Source: Pseudomonas hunanensis
GTDB taxonomy: Bacteria; Pseudomonadota; Gammaproteobacteria; Pseudomonadales; Pseudomonadaceae
Reading direction: 5' to 3'
DNA length: 64,000 nt
Assembly: GCF_013393325.1 (NCBI RefSeq)
Contig: NZ_QJRC01000102.1
Coordinates: 62,001-126,000, forward strand
Shown here: piece after piece, positions 45,737 to 54,004 of the stretch
Numbering within the stretch: the stretch's first letter is position 1
Layout of the letters: each line of letters opens with the position of its first letter
Translations under genes and position numbers: made by a program
The notes under the pieces: model-generated
What the model saw: the letters and a program-made list of their open reading frames with translations, nothing else
The model's database searches: none
What the model was told of the DNA's origin: nothing

Positions 45737-46386
45737 ACCTGATCGATACCTTCAGCCACCTGGACTGGGCACAGGTGCTGCAACTGACCTGGCAGCACAT
45801 CACCCTGGTGGGCATTGCCGTAAGCCTGGCAATCCTCGTGGGGGTTCCACTGGGCATCCTGATGACCCGCTTCCCAACCCTCGCAGGCCCGCTGCAAGCC
45901 AGCGCCACGGTGCTGTTGACCATCCCTTCTATCGCCCTGTTCGGCTTGCTGTTGCCGTTCTACTCCAAGTTCGGCCAGGGCCTGGGGCCGTTGCCGGCGA
46001 TTACTGCGGTGTTCCTGTATTCGCTGCTGCCAATCCTGCGCAACACCTACCTGGCCCTGACCAATGTCGAGCCCGGAATCCGTGAAGCCGCACGCGGCAT
46101 CGGCATGACTTTCGGCCAGCGCCTGCGCATGGTCGAGCTGCCCATCGCCGTACCAGTGATTCTCGCCGGTGTGCGCACCGCCGTGGTGATGAACATTGGC
46201 GTCATGACCATTGCCGCCACCATCGGCGCCGGTGGCCTGGGCGTGCTCATCCTCACCTCCATCAGCCGCAGCGACATGTCGATGCTGCTGGTCGGCGCCG
46301 TGCTGGTCAGCCTGCTGGCCATCATCGCCGACCTGCTGCTGCAAACCCTGCAACGTGCCCTGACTCCAGAAGGACTGCGCTCATGA
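45733..46386 (+). CDS. Betaine/choline-type ABC permease, second copy
   Basis: Second OpuC-type permease, 217 residues, six helices, with the EAA motif TYLALTNVEPGIREAARGIGMTFGQRLRMVELPIAVPVILAGVRTAVV. It probably forms a heterodimer with the first permease. It overlaps the binding-protein gene by four bases and the ATPase gene by four bases (ATGA), showing tight coupling. Confidence 0.92.
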   Translation: MNLIDTFSHLDWAQVLQLTWQHITLVGIAVSLAILVGVPLGILMTRFPTLAGPLQASATVLLTIPSIALFGLLLPFYSKFGQGLGPLPAITAVFLYSLLPILRNTYLALTNVEPGIREAARGIGMTFGQRLRMVELPIAVPVILAGVRTAVVMNIGVMTIAATIGAGGLGVLILTSISRSDMSMLLVGAVLVSLLAIIADLLLQTLQRALTPEGLRS

Positions 46387-47540
46387 TCGAACTGAAGAAC
46401 CTCAGCAAAACCTTCAACGTCAACGGCAAGGACGTCAAAGCCGTCGACTCGGTAAGCCTTACGGTCAACGAAGGGGAAATCTGCGTGTTCCTCGGCCCTT
46501 CGGGCTGCGGCAAGAGCACCACGCTGAAAATGATCAACCGCCTGATCACACCGACCTCCGGCCAAGTGTTCATCAATGGCGAAGATACCACCGGGCTGGA
46601 CGAAGTGACCTTGCGCCGGCACATCGGTTACGTGATCCAGCAGATCGGTTTGTTCCCCAACATGACCATCGAAGAGAACATCACCGTAGTGCCGCGCCTG
46701 CTTGGCTGGGACAAGCAAAAGTGCCATGAACGCGCCCGCGAGCTGATGCACATGATCAAGCTCGAACCTAAACAGTACCTGCAGCGCTACCCACGCGAAC
46801 TTTCCGGTGGCCAGCAGCAGCGCATTGGCGTGATCCGCGCGCTGGCTGCCGAAGCACCGGTACTGTTGATGGACGAGCCGTTCGGCGCGGTCGACCCGAT
46901 CAACCGCGAAATGATCCAGAACGAGTTCTTCGAAATGCAGCGGGCGCTGAACAAGACGGTGATCATGGTCAGCCACGACATCGACGAAGCGATCAAGCTG
47001 GGCGACAAGATTGCCATCTTCCGTGCCGGCAAACTGTTGCAGCTGGACCACCCGGACACCCTGCTGGCCCACCCGGCCGATGAGTTCGTCAGCAACTTCG
47101 TTGGCCAGGACAGCACCCTCAAGCGCCTGCTGCTGGTGCGTGCCGAGGATGCCGCAGACAACGCGCCGTCGGTAAGCCCGGAAACGCCTGTAAACGATGC
47201 ACTGGAACTGCTTGATGAACACGACCGCCGCTATGTGGTGGTGACCGATGCGCAGAACAAGGCGCTGGGCTATGTGCGCCGGCGCGACATGCACCGCCAG
47301 CAAGGCACCTGTGGCGACTTCCTGCGGCCGTTCAATGCCACGGCATCGCACGATGAACATTTGCGCATCCTGCTGTCGCGCATGTACGAGTTCAACCGGG
47401 CGTGGTTGCCAGTGCTGGATGCCGAACAGGTGTTTTTGGGCGAGGTGACGCAGGAGTCGATTGCGGCCTACCTGAGTTCAGGAAGGTCGCGCGGGGCGAA
47501 GACTTCGATCGTGTCGCCGGCTGAAGCAGTAATTTCCTGA
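46383..47540 (+). CDS. Betaine/choline-type ABC ATPase with CBS domains
   Basis: ATPase of 385 residues. Walker A is GPSGCGKST, the Q-loop region VIQQIGLFPNMTI, the signature LSGGQQQRIGVIRAL and Walker B LLMDEPFGAVDP. From about residue 265 two CBS domains follow (VNDALELLDEHDRRYVVVTDAQNKALGYVRRRDM; EHLRILLSRMYEFNRAWLPVLDAEQVFLGEVTQESI). In OpuA such domains sense ionic strength, so transport may be osmotically gated. Last gene of the operon, followed by a paired REP. Confidence 0.93.
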   Translation: MIELKNLSKTFNVNGKDVKAVDSVSLTVNEGEICVFLGPSGCGKSTTLKMINRLITPTSGQVFINGEDTTGLDEVTLRRHIGYVIQQIGLFPNMTIEENITVVPRLLGWDKQKCHERARELMHMIKLEPKQYLQRYPRELSGGQQQRIGVIRALAAEAPVLLMDEPFGAVDPINREMIQNEFFEMQRALNKTVIMVSHDIDEAIKLGDKIAIFRAGKLLQLDHPDTLLAHPADEFVSNFVGQDSTLKRLLLVRAEDAADNAPSVSPETPVNDALELLDEHDRRYVVVTDAQNKALGYVRRRDMHRQQGTCGDFLRPFNATASHDEHLRILLSRMYEFNRAWLPVLDAEQVFLGEVTQESIAAYLSSGRSRGAKTSIVSPAEAVIS

Positions 47541-47549
47541 ACCGGCCTC

Positions 47550-47630
47550 TTCGCGGGCAAGCCCGCTCCCACAGGGTTCGCGCTTACCCTAGGCTTTGCG
47601 CAATCCTGTGGGAGCGGGCTTGCCCGCGAA
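47550..47630. repeat. Pair of inverted REP elements
   Basis: Two perfect 26-base REP units in opposite orientation (47550-47575 and 47605-47630), each with TTCGCGGGCAAGCCCGCTCC, separated by 29 bases. They fill the gap between the convergent importer operon and the fecA-like gene and probably block read-through both ways. Confidence 0.92.
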
Positions 47631-47645
47631 TCAGGCGACGCGGTG

Positions 47646-50075
47646 TCAGAACCCTACACTGGCCTGCACATAGAAGGTCCGCGGCTCACCCACATAGATG
47701 CCGGCATTGTTGTCGCTGGAGCGGGTGAAGTACTGTTTGTCGAACAGGTTCTTCACCCCCGCCGCCAGCTTCAGGTTGGACATTTCTGGCCCGAACTCAT
47801 ACCCGCCACGGGCATGCCAGGTCACATAGCCCGGAATATCGCCATACTGCCCATCGGCACTCGGCTCGGTAATGTAGTCGCCATTGAAGCTGCCATCGGC
47901 ATTGATCCCGGTGCCCGGCGCACGCTGCTTGGATTGGGCGTAGGCGTCCAGGTTCCAGGTCCAGCGGTTGACCGCGTAACGCACCCCGGCAGTCGCCACC
48001 TGGCGTGAATAGAACGGCAGGTCACGCCCCTTGAAGCCCGGAATATCCCCTTCATAGGTTGCACGGGTGTAGGTGTAGCCACCACTCACCGACAGCCCGT
48101 CCAGGCGCGGGTCCAGCCCGGCCAGGTCATAACGTACCGAGGCCTCGATACCCTGGTGCTTGGTGGCGCCGAGGTTGGTCCAACCCACATCGTTGCTGAT
48201 GTACTGCAGCTCGTCATCGAAGTCGATGTAGAACGCGGTCAGCTCACCGGCAAAGCCGCCATCGTCATAGCGCGTGCCGATTTCGTAGGTCTTGGCCTTC
48301 TCCGGCTCCAGGCCATTGGCCGTGTTGTTGCCGCTACCGCCCTGGCCCAACTGGAAGTACTGCAGGCTGCCGAACGAAGTCTCGTAGTTGGCGAACACTT
48401 TCCACGCATCGGAGATGTGGTACATCACGCTCAGCGCCGGCAGCGGCTCGTTGCTGGTGATGCTGCGCTTCTTCTCCGGCACCGGGCGGTTGTTGGCATC
48501 CAGCACCGGGCGGTCGCGCCAATCGGTGTTGATGTGCTCGAATCGGACGCCAGGGGTGATGGTCCAGTTACCCACGTCGATCTTGTCGTCGATGTAGTAG
48601 GCACTGGCCTCGGTGCCGCCGCTGCGGTCCTGGAACACGTGGCCATCGGAAGTCGGGGTATACGTGGGCACGTTGTCGATCAGCGCCAGGCGCGTCGATT
48701 GCTCGCGCATCGCTTCCTTCAAGTAGCGATAGCCCACGCTGACTTCCTGAGTAGTCGGGCCAGCGAAGAAGATTCGCGAGACGCGGGGTTCGATGGCGAA
48801 GGTGTGGTAGTTGCGCGGGTACGACGACAGGGTCTTCATGTCCCGCGAGGCGATGGCGCTGCCGCGGAAGCTGTCGGTGTAGTAGGTCAGCACTTCGAAC
48901 TGGGTGGCATCGTCGAGCTGGCGCTGCCACTTGAACGATACATCCTTGCGCCGGCCGGCAAAGTAGTCGTAGTCGCGCAGGGACTGGTACGGGTTGCTGT
49001 CGTACTGGGCCTGGGTCAAACCGCCGGGCATGTCGGCACGGCCATCGTAATAATGGAAGTTGAGCCAGAACTCGTCGACGTCGGTGGGCGCCCAGTGAGT
49101 CTTGAGGATGACGTCGTCGATGTCGTTGCCGTTGTTGCTTTCACGGTAACCGTTGCCGTTAACCCCGGTGTACAGCAGCGCCACGCCCATGCCGTTGTCC
49201 GCCGTGCCGCCGACGAAGGCCGACTCGGTGTGTTTCCAGCCGCCGTGCTGGGAGGTTTCCAGGGTGGTAGACAACTCCGCCGAGGCTTTCTCGGGGATTG
49301 CCCGGGTCACGAAGTTGATCACCCCACCGACGTTTTGCGGGCCATAGCGCACCGAGCCGGCCCCCCGCACCACGTCGATGCTGTCGAGGTTGCCCGAGGA
49401 AATCGGCGCCATCGACAGCTGTGGCTGACCATACGGTGCGAAAGCAGCCGGGATGCCATCGATCAGTACCGTGGAGCGCGGCGACAGGCGCGAAGTAAGG
49501 CCACGCACACCCACGTTCAGCGACAGGTCGCTGCCGCCGGTGCCGTTGGAGTCCTGCACTTGCACGCCGGGGATACCGCGCAGCACGTCGCGCACGTTCA
49601 TTGCGCCCTTCTCCACCATCGCCTCGCGGCGCACCACGGTGCGTGCGCCAGGGTGGTTCTGCACCACGCTTTGCTGGGCATCACCCAGCCAGTCACCGAC
49701 CACTTTAATGTCGGTGGGTGCCAGCTCCAGGCTGCCGCTGCCCAGCTCAAGGGTGGTCGGCAGAGGCTTTATTACAACGGTGTCCTGGGACATCTCGAAG
49801 GTCAGCCCGCTGCCTTGCAGCAACTGTTGCAGCGCCTGCACCGGCGCCAGGTTGCCGGACACCGCAGGGGCCTGCTTGCCGGCGACCAGCTCGGGGCTGA
49901 AGAACAGCTGCAGGCTGGTCTGCTGACCGAGCTGGGTCAGCGCCGAGCCCAACGGCTGGGCCTGGATCTGGATGGTGTTGCCGGCCTCTGCGGCCTGGCT
50001 GTTGACGGCCACGGCACTGACCGCCAGGGCCAGCGCCAAGGCGCGCAAGCGTGGGAAGGGTTTGTTGTTGTTCAC
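47646..50075 (-). CDS. fecA: FecA-like TonB-dependent receptor with signalling domain
   Basis: Outer-membrane receptor of 809 residues. After a signal peptide (LALALAVSAVAVNSQAAEA) comes an STN signalling domain at about residues 33-105 (IQIQAQPLGSALTQLGQQTSLQLFFSPELVAGKQAPAVSGNLAPVQALQQLLQGSGL), then the plug (MNVRDVLRGIPGVQVQDSNG) and a barrel ending FYVQASVGF. The STN domain talks to FecR in the periplasm when ligand binds. Resemblance is to FecA, the ferric citrate receptor. The start is GTG at 50075 with AGGAT 13 bases upstream. The ligand is inferred from family and neighbours. Confidence 0.88.
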   Translation of the reverse strand: MNNNKPFPRLRALALALAVSAVAVNSQAAEAGNTIQIQAQPLGSALTQLGQQTSLQLFFSPELVAGKQAPAVSGNLAPVQALQQLLQGSGLTFEMSQDTVVIKPLPTTLELGSGSLELAPTDIKVVGDWLGDAQQSVVQNHPGARTVVRREAMVEKGAMNVRDVLRGIPGVQVQDSNGTGGSDLSLNVGVRGLTSRLSPRSTVLIDGIPAAFAPYGQPQLSMAPISSGNLDSIDVVRGAGSVRYGPQNVGGVINFVTRAIPEKASAELSTTLETSQHGGWKHTESAFVGGTADNGMGVALLYTGVNGNGYRESNNGNDIDDVILKTHWAPTDVDEFWLNFHYYDGRADMPGGLTQAQYDSNPYQSLRDYDYFAGRRKDVSFKWQRQLDDATQFEVLTYYTDSFRGSAIASRDMKTLSSYPRNYHTFAIEPRVSRIFFAGPTTQEVSVGYRYLKEAMREQSTRLALIDNVPTYTPTSDGHVFQDRSGGTEASAYYIDDKIDVGNWTITPGVRFEHINTDWRDRPVLDANNRPVPEKKRSITSNEPLPALSVMYHISDAWKVFANYETSFGSLQYFQLGQGGSGNNTANGLEPEKAKTYEIGTRYDDGGFAGELTAFYIDFDDELQYISNDVGWTNLGATKHQGIEASVRYDLAGLDPRLDGLSVSGGYTYTRATYEGDIPGFKGRDLPFYSRQVATAGVRYAVNRWTWNLDAYAQSKQRAPGTGINADGSFNGDYITEPSADGQYGDIPGYVTWHARGGYEFGPEMSNLKLAAGVKNLFDKQYFTRSSDNNAGIYVGEPRTFYVQASVGF

Positions 50076-50156
50076 GTCGTCGAAACATCCTGGAGAGCGG
50101 AATAAACGCCAACCGCATGCAAATGGAAATGCTTGGCAGTTGCAGCTGGCGAGGAA

Positions 50157-50201
50157 GACGAACGAGCGAAAAAAAACCTGAATCTATTTCGCGATTATTT
50201 C
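50157..50201 (-). promoter_or_regulatory. Candidate FecI-dependent promoter of fecA
   Basis: On the minus strand a -35-like GAAATAATC (ending in the fecR stop region, 50184-50201) is followed by a T8 tract and CGCTCGTTCGTC (50157-50168). The downstream block resembles the CTCGTTCGACTC segment of the E. coli fecA promoter as I remember it, at similar spacing. It lies about 80 bases before fecA and is where a FecI promoter is expected. Confidence 0.5.
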
Positions 50202-51146
50202 GCTGGAGCCGTCTTCATGGGCCTTGATGGCCACGGGGAGGATGCTCGGCAAGGCCCGCAACAGGGCGTCGGTGTCATCGACATTGAAGGTGCTGGACAG
50301 GCGCAGTTGGGCGACTTTACCAGGGGCGACCCGTAATGGCTGGCTACGGTAGCGCGAGGCTTCGGCCACAACTTCAGCGAGGGTGGCGTTGTCGAACACC
50401 AGCTTGCCCTGGCGCCAGGCCGTCACAGTGGCGGCATTGACTGCGTAGGGTGCGGTGACCAGGCCTTGTGCATCGATATGCGAGCCCTGCCCTGCCGTGA
50501 GCTGCGCCAACGAGGCACCCTTGCCCTGCACACGCACTGAACCCTGCTCCACCGCCACACGGGTGCTGGCCGGGTCCAGGCGCACGTCAAAGCGGGTACC
50601 GGTTACCGTCACGCGGCCTTGAGCGGTGTCGATGACGAACGGCCTGTCACTGTCGTGGGCGACGCTGAACATGACCTCACCGGCATTCAGGCGAATATGC
50701 CGCTGGCCGGCACTGAAGTCGACCTGCACCTGTGTACTGCCATTGAGCTCCAGCTGCGAGCCATCCGGCAGTTCGACCTGACGACGCTCATTGAAAGCCG
50801 TCTGCAAGCTGCCCTGATGGTTCAGCTGCTGATAGTGCCAACCGCCCCAACCCAGGCCCAGTGCCAATACCGCGACACTGGCGGCCAACGCCTGGCGCAC
50901 GAACCGCCGACGTGGCAACTGCTGCACCGGGTCTGGTTGGCACAGCGCCTCCAGGCGCTGGCGTGGAATGAAAGCGGCGGCCTGCCACACGCGGTCGAGG
51001 TGTTCGTATTCTTCCCGGTGGCGCTCGTCGCTCGCCAGCCAGGCACGCAACTGTTTCTGCAGCCCGGCATCCCGAGGCGCATCCTGCACGCGGGCAAACC
51101 ATGCGGCCGCCTGCTCGCGGACGGTATCGGTACCGTGCTGTTTCAT
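50184..51146 (-). CDS. fecR: FecR-type anti-sigma/signal transducer
   Basis: Inner-membrane regulator of 320 residues. The cytoplasmic N-terminus (DUF4880: REQAAAWFARVQDAPRDAGLQKQLRAWLASDERHREEYEHLDRVW) binds FecI, one helix spans the membrane at about residues 83-103 (RQALAASVAVLALGLGWGG), and the periplasmic FecR domain (RQVELPDGSQLELNGSTQVQVDFSAGQRHIRLNAGEVMFSVAHDSDRPFVIDT) reads the receptor. AGGAG precedes the ATG at 51146, giving MKQHGTD; an ATG at 51170 overlapping fecI lacks a site. It lies between fecI and fecA. Confidence 0.93.
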   Translation of the reverse strand: MKQHGTDTVREQAAAWFARVQDAPRDAGLQKQLRAWLASDERHREEYEHLDRVWQAAAFIPRQRLEALCQPDPVQQLPRRRFVRQALAASVAVLALGLGWGGWHYQQLNHQGSLQTAFNERRQVELPDGSQLELNGSTQVQVDFSAGQRHIRLNAGEVMFSVAHDSDRPFVIDTAQGRVTVTGTRFDVRLDPASTRVAVEQGSVRVQGKGASLAQLTAGQGSHIDAQGLVTAPYAVNAATVTAWRQGKLVFDNATLAEVVAEASRYRSQPLRVAPGKVAQLRLSSTFNVDDTDALLRALPSILPVAIKAHEDGSSEIIAK

Positions 51147-51166
51147 CGAAAAGGTCTCCTGACTCA

Positions 51167-51664
51167 TCATGCCGACACATCCAGGTGCTCACGCAAATGC
51201 CGGAGCGTGCGGATCATATACTTTTCGACCATGTTCTTGCTCAACCCCATGCGCTCGGCGATCTCGGCCTGGGTCAGGCCTTCGAGCTTCTGCCAGATGA
51301 ACACCTGCCGGCAGTTGAGCGGCAACTCGGCCAATGCCCGCTCGACGCTGTCGGCCAGCTCCAGCGCATGCACGTAGGCCTCTGGGTCACCACTGCCGGT
51401 GCTGCCCTCGTCAAAGGCTTCCAGCGCCAGGGCCTGGCGGCGGTCTTCGCGGCGAAAACCATCCACGGCAATGTTGCGTGCGGTCTGGTGCAGGTAGGCG
51501 CGTGGCTGCTCGACCTGCTCGCGCGGGTTTTCCAGTACCCGGACAAAGGCATCATGGGTGAGGTCTTCGGCCTGCTGACGACAGCGCAGCTTGCGCGTCC
51601 AGGTGCCTATAAGCTCATGGTAATGGTCGAAGAAGCCTTTGTGTCCGGACACGGTCTGGGTCAT
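51167..51664 (-). CDS. fecI: FecI-type ECF sigma factor
   Basis: Extracytoplasmic-function sigma factor of 165 residues. Region 2 is HYHELIGTWTRKLRCRQQAEDLTHDAFVRVL; region 4 is LPLNCRQVFIWQKLEGLTQAEIAERMGLSKNMVEKYMIRTLRHLREHL, typical of iron-starvation sigma factors. It should transcribe fecA when FecA reports its ligand through FecR. A Fur-like site lies just upstream. The ribosome binding site is weak. Confidence 0.94.
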   Translation of the reverse strand: MTQTVSGHKGFFDHYHELIGTWTRKLRCRQQAEDLTHDAFVRVLENPREQVEQPRAYLHQTARNIAVDGFRREDRRQALALEAFDEGSTGSGDPEAYVHALELADSVERALAELPLNCRQVFIWQKLEGLTQAEIAERMGLSKNMVEKYMIRTLRHLREHLDVSA

Positions 51665-51686
51665 CAGGGAGGCGGATAAGGGTGCG

Positions 51687-51705
51687 AATAGTAATGTTTC
51701 TCATC
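51687..51705. promoter_or_regulatory. Possible Fur box upstream of fecI
   Basis: AATAGTAATGTTTCTCATC matches about 12 of 19 Fur consensus positions and begins 23 bases before fecI. Iron repression of fecI is expected from the family; the site itself is weak. Confidence 0.45.
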
Positions 51706-51738
51706 AAAACCAGCAAATCCGCCAGTCGGTAACAAAAA

Positions 51739-51789
51739 ATTTATGGGCCATTTCCTGTACGTGGGTACCAGGAAAATGTGGCCATAAAT
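51739..51789. repeat. Long imperfect palindrome upstream of fecI
   Basis: The arm 51739-51760 (ATTTATGG...CCTGTAC) pairs with 51765-51789 (GTACCAGG...CCATAAAT) with small bulges and a 4-base centre. It is AT-rich at the ends, unlike the REP elements, and lies 75 bases before fecI. It could be an operator or the end of a transcript. Confidence 0.65.
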
Positions 51790-51844
51790 ATGAACACCTA
51801 CGCCCCCTTCACGGGTAGACATGCAGGCACAGGAACAGCAAAAA

Positions 51845-51884
51845 CCCTGTGGGAGCGGGTTTACCCGCGCGGGGGCCGACAGGG
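51845..51884. repeat. Single REP element
   Basis: CCCTGTGGGAGCGGGTTTACC at the left end and ACAGGG at the right frame one REP unit with an internal GCGGGT/ACCCGC hairpin, in the gap between fecI and speC. Confidence 0.7.
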
Positions 51885-52158
51885 TCCATTCCACAATTTT
51901 TTACGCTTGAAACATCGTGGGGAACATCAGCCGGTCACACGAGTCGGTTATTCAAATGGCTGGTCGTCGATCCACGCCGATCACGCCCGGATTGCCTGTT
52001 GATTCTGCATTCTTCACGCCCTAAAGTGCGCGCCGAACGTCCATGCTGGAAACGATCCATCCGGCTCAAGTACTGAGTAGGCGAACCAAAGTGGGGATAC
52101 GGAGGACGTTCAGTTTGCAGCCACTTAATCTTTCAGTTTGCCCATGGAGTCCCTGAGC
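51885..52158. other. speC upstream region
   Basis: About 270 bases before speC with no gene; with the palindrome and REP to the left the full fecI-speC gap is 494 bases. The speC promoter should be here, but no convincing -35/-10 pair, polyamine-response element or small frame with a ribosome binding site was found. Confidence 0.4.
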
Positions 52159-53322
52159 ATGTCGATCCAGGTCGAAGACTATTTCGCGCGTGACACCTTC
52201 CAGAAAATGAAGGCGTTCGCCGACAAGCAGGAAACCCCGTTCGTACTCATCGATACCCAGATGATCAGCCAGGCCTATGACGACCTGCGCGCCGGTTTCG
52301 AATTCGCCAAGGTCTACTACGCGGTCAAGGCCAACCCGGCCGTCGAGATCATCGACCTGCTCAAAGAGAAAGGTTCGAGCTTCGACATCGCCTCGATCTA
52401 CGAACTGGACAAGGTGATGGACCGTGGCGTCAGCGCCGACCGCATCAGCTACGGCAACACCATCAAGAAGTCCAAGGACATCCGCTACTTCTACGAGAAG
52501 GGCGTGCGTCTGTACGCCACCGACTCCGAAGCCGACCTGCGCAACATTGCCAAGGCCGCACCGGGCTCGAAAGTGTACGTGCGTATCCTGACCGAAGGCT
52601 CCACCACTGCCGACTGGCCGCTGTCCCGCAAGTTCGGCTGCCAGACCGACATGGCAATGGACCTGCTGATCCTCGCCCGCGACCTGGGCCTGGTACCTTA
52701 CGGCATTTCCTTCCACGTGGGCTCGCAGCAGCGTGACATCAGCGTGTGGGACGCCGCCATCGCCAAGGTCAAGGTGATCTTCGAGCGCCTGAAAGAAGAA
52801 GACGGCATCGAGCTGAAGCTGATCAACATGGGTGGCGGCTTCCCGGCCAACTACATCACCCGCACCAACAGCCTGGAAACCTACGCTGAAGAAATCATTC
52901 GCTTCCTCAAGGAAGATTTCGGTGACGAGCTGCCGGAAATCATCCTGGAGCCAGGCCGTTCGCTGATCGCCAACGCCGGCATCCTGGTCAGCGAAGTGGT
53001 GCTGGTGGCGCGCAAGTCGCGTACCGCCGTCGAGCGCTGGATCTACACCGACGTGGGCAAGTTCTCCGGCCTGATCGAAACCATGGACGAAGCCATCAAG
53101 TTCCCGATCTGGACCGAGAAAAAAGGCGAAGCCGAAGAAGTGGTCATCGCCGGCCCGACCTGCGACAGCGCCGACATCATGTACGAGAACTACAAGTACG
53201 GCCTGCCGTTGAACCTGGCCATCGGTGACCGCCTGTACTGGCTGTCGACCGGCGCCTACACCACCAGCTACAGCGCAGTGGAATTCAACGGTTTCCCGCC
53301 GCTGAAGGCTTACTACCTGTAA
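52159..53322 (+). CDS. speC: Ornithine/lysine decarboxylase, fold-type III (SpeC)
   Basis: PLP-dependent decarboxylase of 387 residues, the eukaryotic-type alanine racemase fold, which makes putrescine from ornithine in pseudomonads. The PLP lysine is K57 (VYYAVKANP), the phosphate-binding glycine loop is MGGGFPANY and EPGRSLIANAG, and the active-site cysteine/aspartate are C335 and D336 (GPTCDSAD). The start at 52159 gives MSIQVEDYFARDTFQKMK and has GGAG ten bases upstream; in-frame ATGs at 52144 and 52138 are less likely. It may also act on lysine. A terminator follows directly. Confidence 0.93.
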   Translation: MSIQVEDYFARDTFQKMKAFADKQETPFVLIDTQMISQAYDDLRAGFEFAKVYYAVKANPAVEIIDLLKEKGSSFDIASIYELDKVMDRGVSADRISYGNTIKKSKDIRYFYEKGVRLYATDSEADLRNIAKAAPGSKVYVRILTEGSTTADWPLSRKFGCQTDMAMDLLILARDLGLVPYGISFHVGSQQRDISVWDAAIAKVKVIFERLKEEDGIELKLINMGGGFPANYITRTNSLETYAEEIIRFLKEDFGDELPEIILEPGRSLIANAGILVSEVVLVARKSRTAVERWIYTDVGKFSGLIETMDEAIKFPIWTEKKGEAEEVVIAGPTCDSADIMYENYKYGLPLNLAIGDRLYWLSTGAYTTSYSAVEFNGFPPLKAYYL

Positions 53323-53328
53323 TGCAAG

Positions 53329-53352
53329 ACGGGGCCGCAAGGCCCCGTTTTC
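53329..53352 (+). terminator. Rho-independent terminator of speC
   Basis: ACGGGGCC (53329-53336) pairs with GGCCCCGT (53341-53348) around a GCAA tetraloop, followed by TTTT. It lies six bases after the speC stop. Confidence 0.9.
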
Positions 53353-53361
53353 AATGCTCGC

Positions 53362-53895
53362 TCAGCGCCGAAACATTGAATAGCTGTCGAAGTACGGCAC
53401 GTTCACCTCGCTGATACACATCTGCATGATCAGTTTGTTCGGCGCACCTGCGCTGACATAGTGATCCTCCCACGATTTACGATCACGAACCCCCAGCGGT
53501 ACGCTACCAACTGCGGCAATCGTCACCCCTGAATACTCGGAAACCTCTGGGATCGCCAGCGCTTGGCCACTGACCCAAATGCGCCATAACAATGGCTTGG
53601 CGACTTTCGGGTAGTAACCCACGCAGTTTCCGCTGCCCAGGTCCCAGGTATCACGATGGGACGCCCCCGCCTCCGACTCCACGGTGACAATCCTGTAGCC
53701 AGGCCTGTCGCCCTCGAAGTAACCAAACCAAAAGCGTTGCTGTGCCCGGACTGAATACGGTGATGCAACGGTGAGCCAGTTGTTACAACGCGAGGCAGGC
53801 ATAGTTTTGAACTCGACAGAATCGAGAATGCCCTGGTAGCCAGGCGTAGTGGAAGTCAGCGTGGCAATGAAAGAACGTTCTTGAATGAATGACAT
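53362..53895 (-). CDS. Unrecognised 177-residue protein
   Basis: I do not recognise this protein. It has no signal peptide and no membrane helix. Aromatic and beta-strand-prone residues are frequent (QQRFWFGYFEGDRPGYRIVTVESEAG; PLLWRIWVSGQALAIPEVSEYSGVTIAAVG) and there are three cysteines. A good AGGGG site precedes the ATG. The base composition is lower in GC than its neighbours to the eye, and GC-at-third-position bias is weaker, which suits an acquired or fast-evolving gene. It stands alone between the speC terminator and the Sel1 gene, on the opposite strand to speC. A structural beta-sandwich protein or an effector is possible, but nothing in the context says which. Confidence 0.7.
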   Translation of the reverse strand: MSFIQERSFIATLTSTTPGYQGILDSVEFKTMPASRCNNWLTVASPYSVRAQQRFWFGYFEGDRPGYRIVTVESEAGASHRDTWDLGSGNCVGYYPKVAKPLLWRIWVSGQALAIPEVSEYSGVTIAAVGSVPLGVRDRKSWEDHYVSAGAPNKLIMQMCISEVNVPYFDSYSMFRR

Positions 53896-54004
53896 GTCAG
53901 CCCCTCGGGAAATGGGCTTTCAGCATGATCATCACGCGCACCGAAGGTAATGTGGAACGGCTACCGGCGCCCACAGGTACCGGGCAGCCCTTCGGGCCGC
54001 GCCA

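Noticed and set aside
47646..50105. Long plus-strand frame opposite fecA as a second gene
   Set aside because: Translation is a complement-type shadow without motifs; the minus strand has a complete receptor with signal and barrel end.
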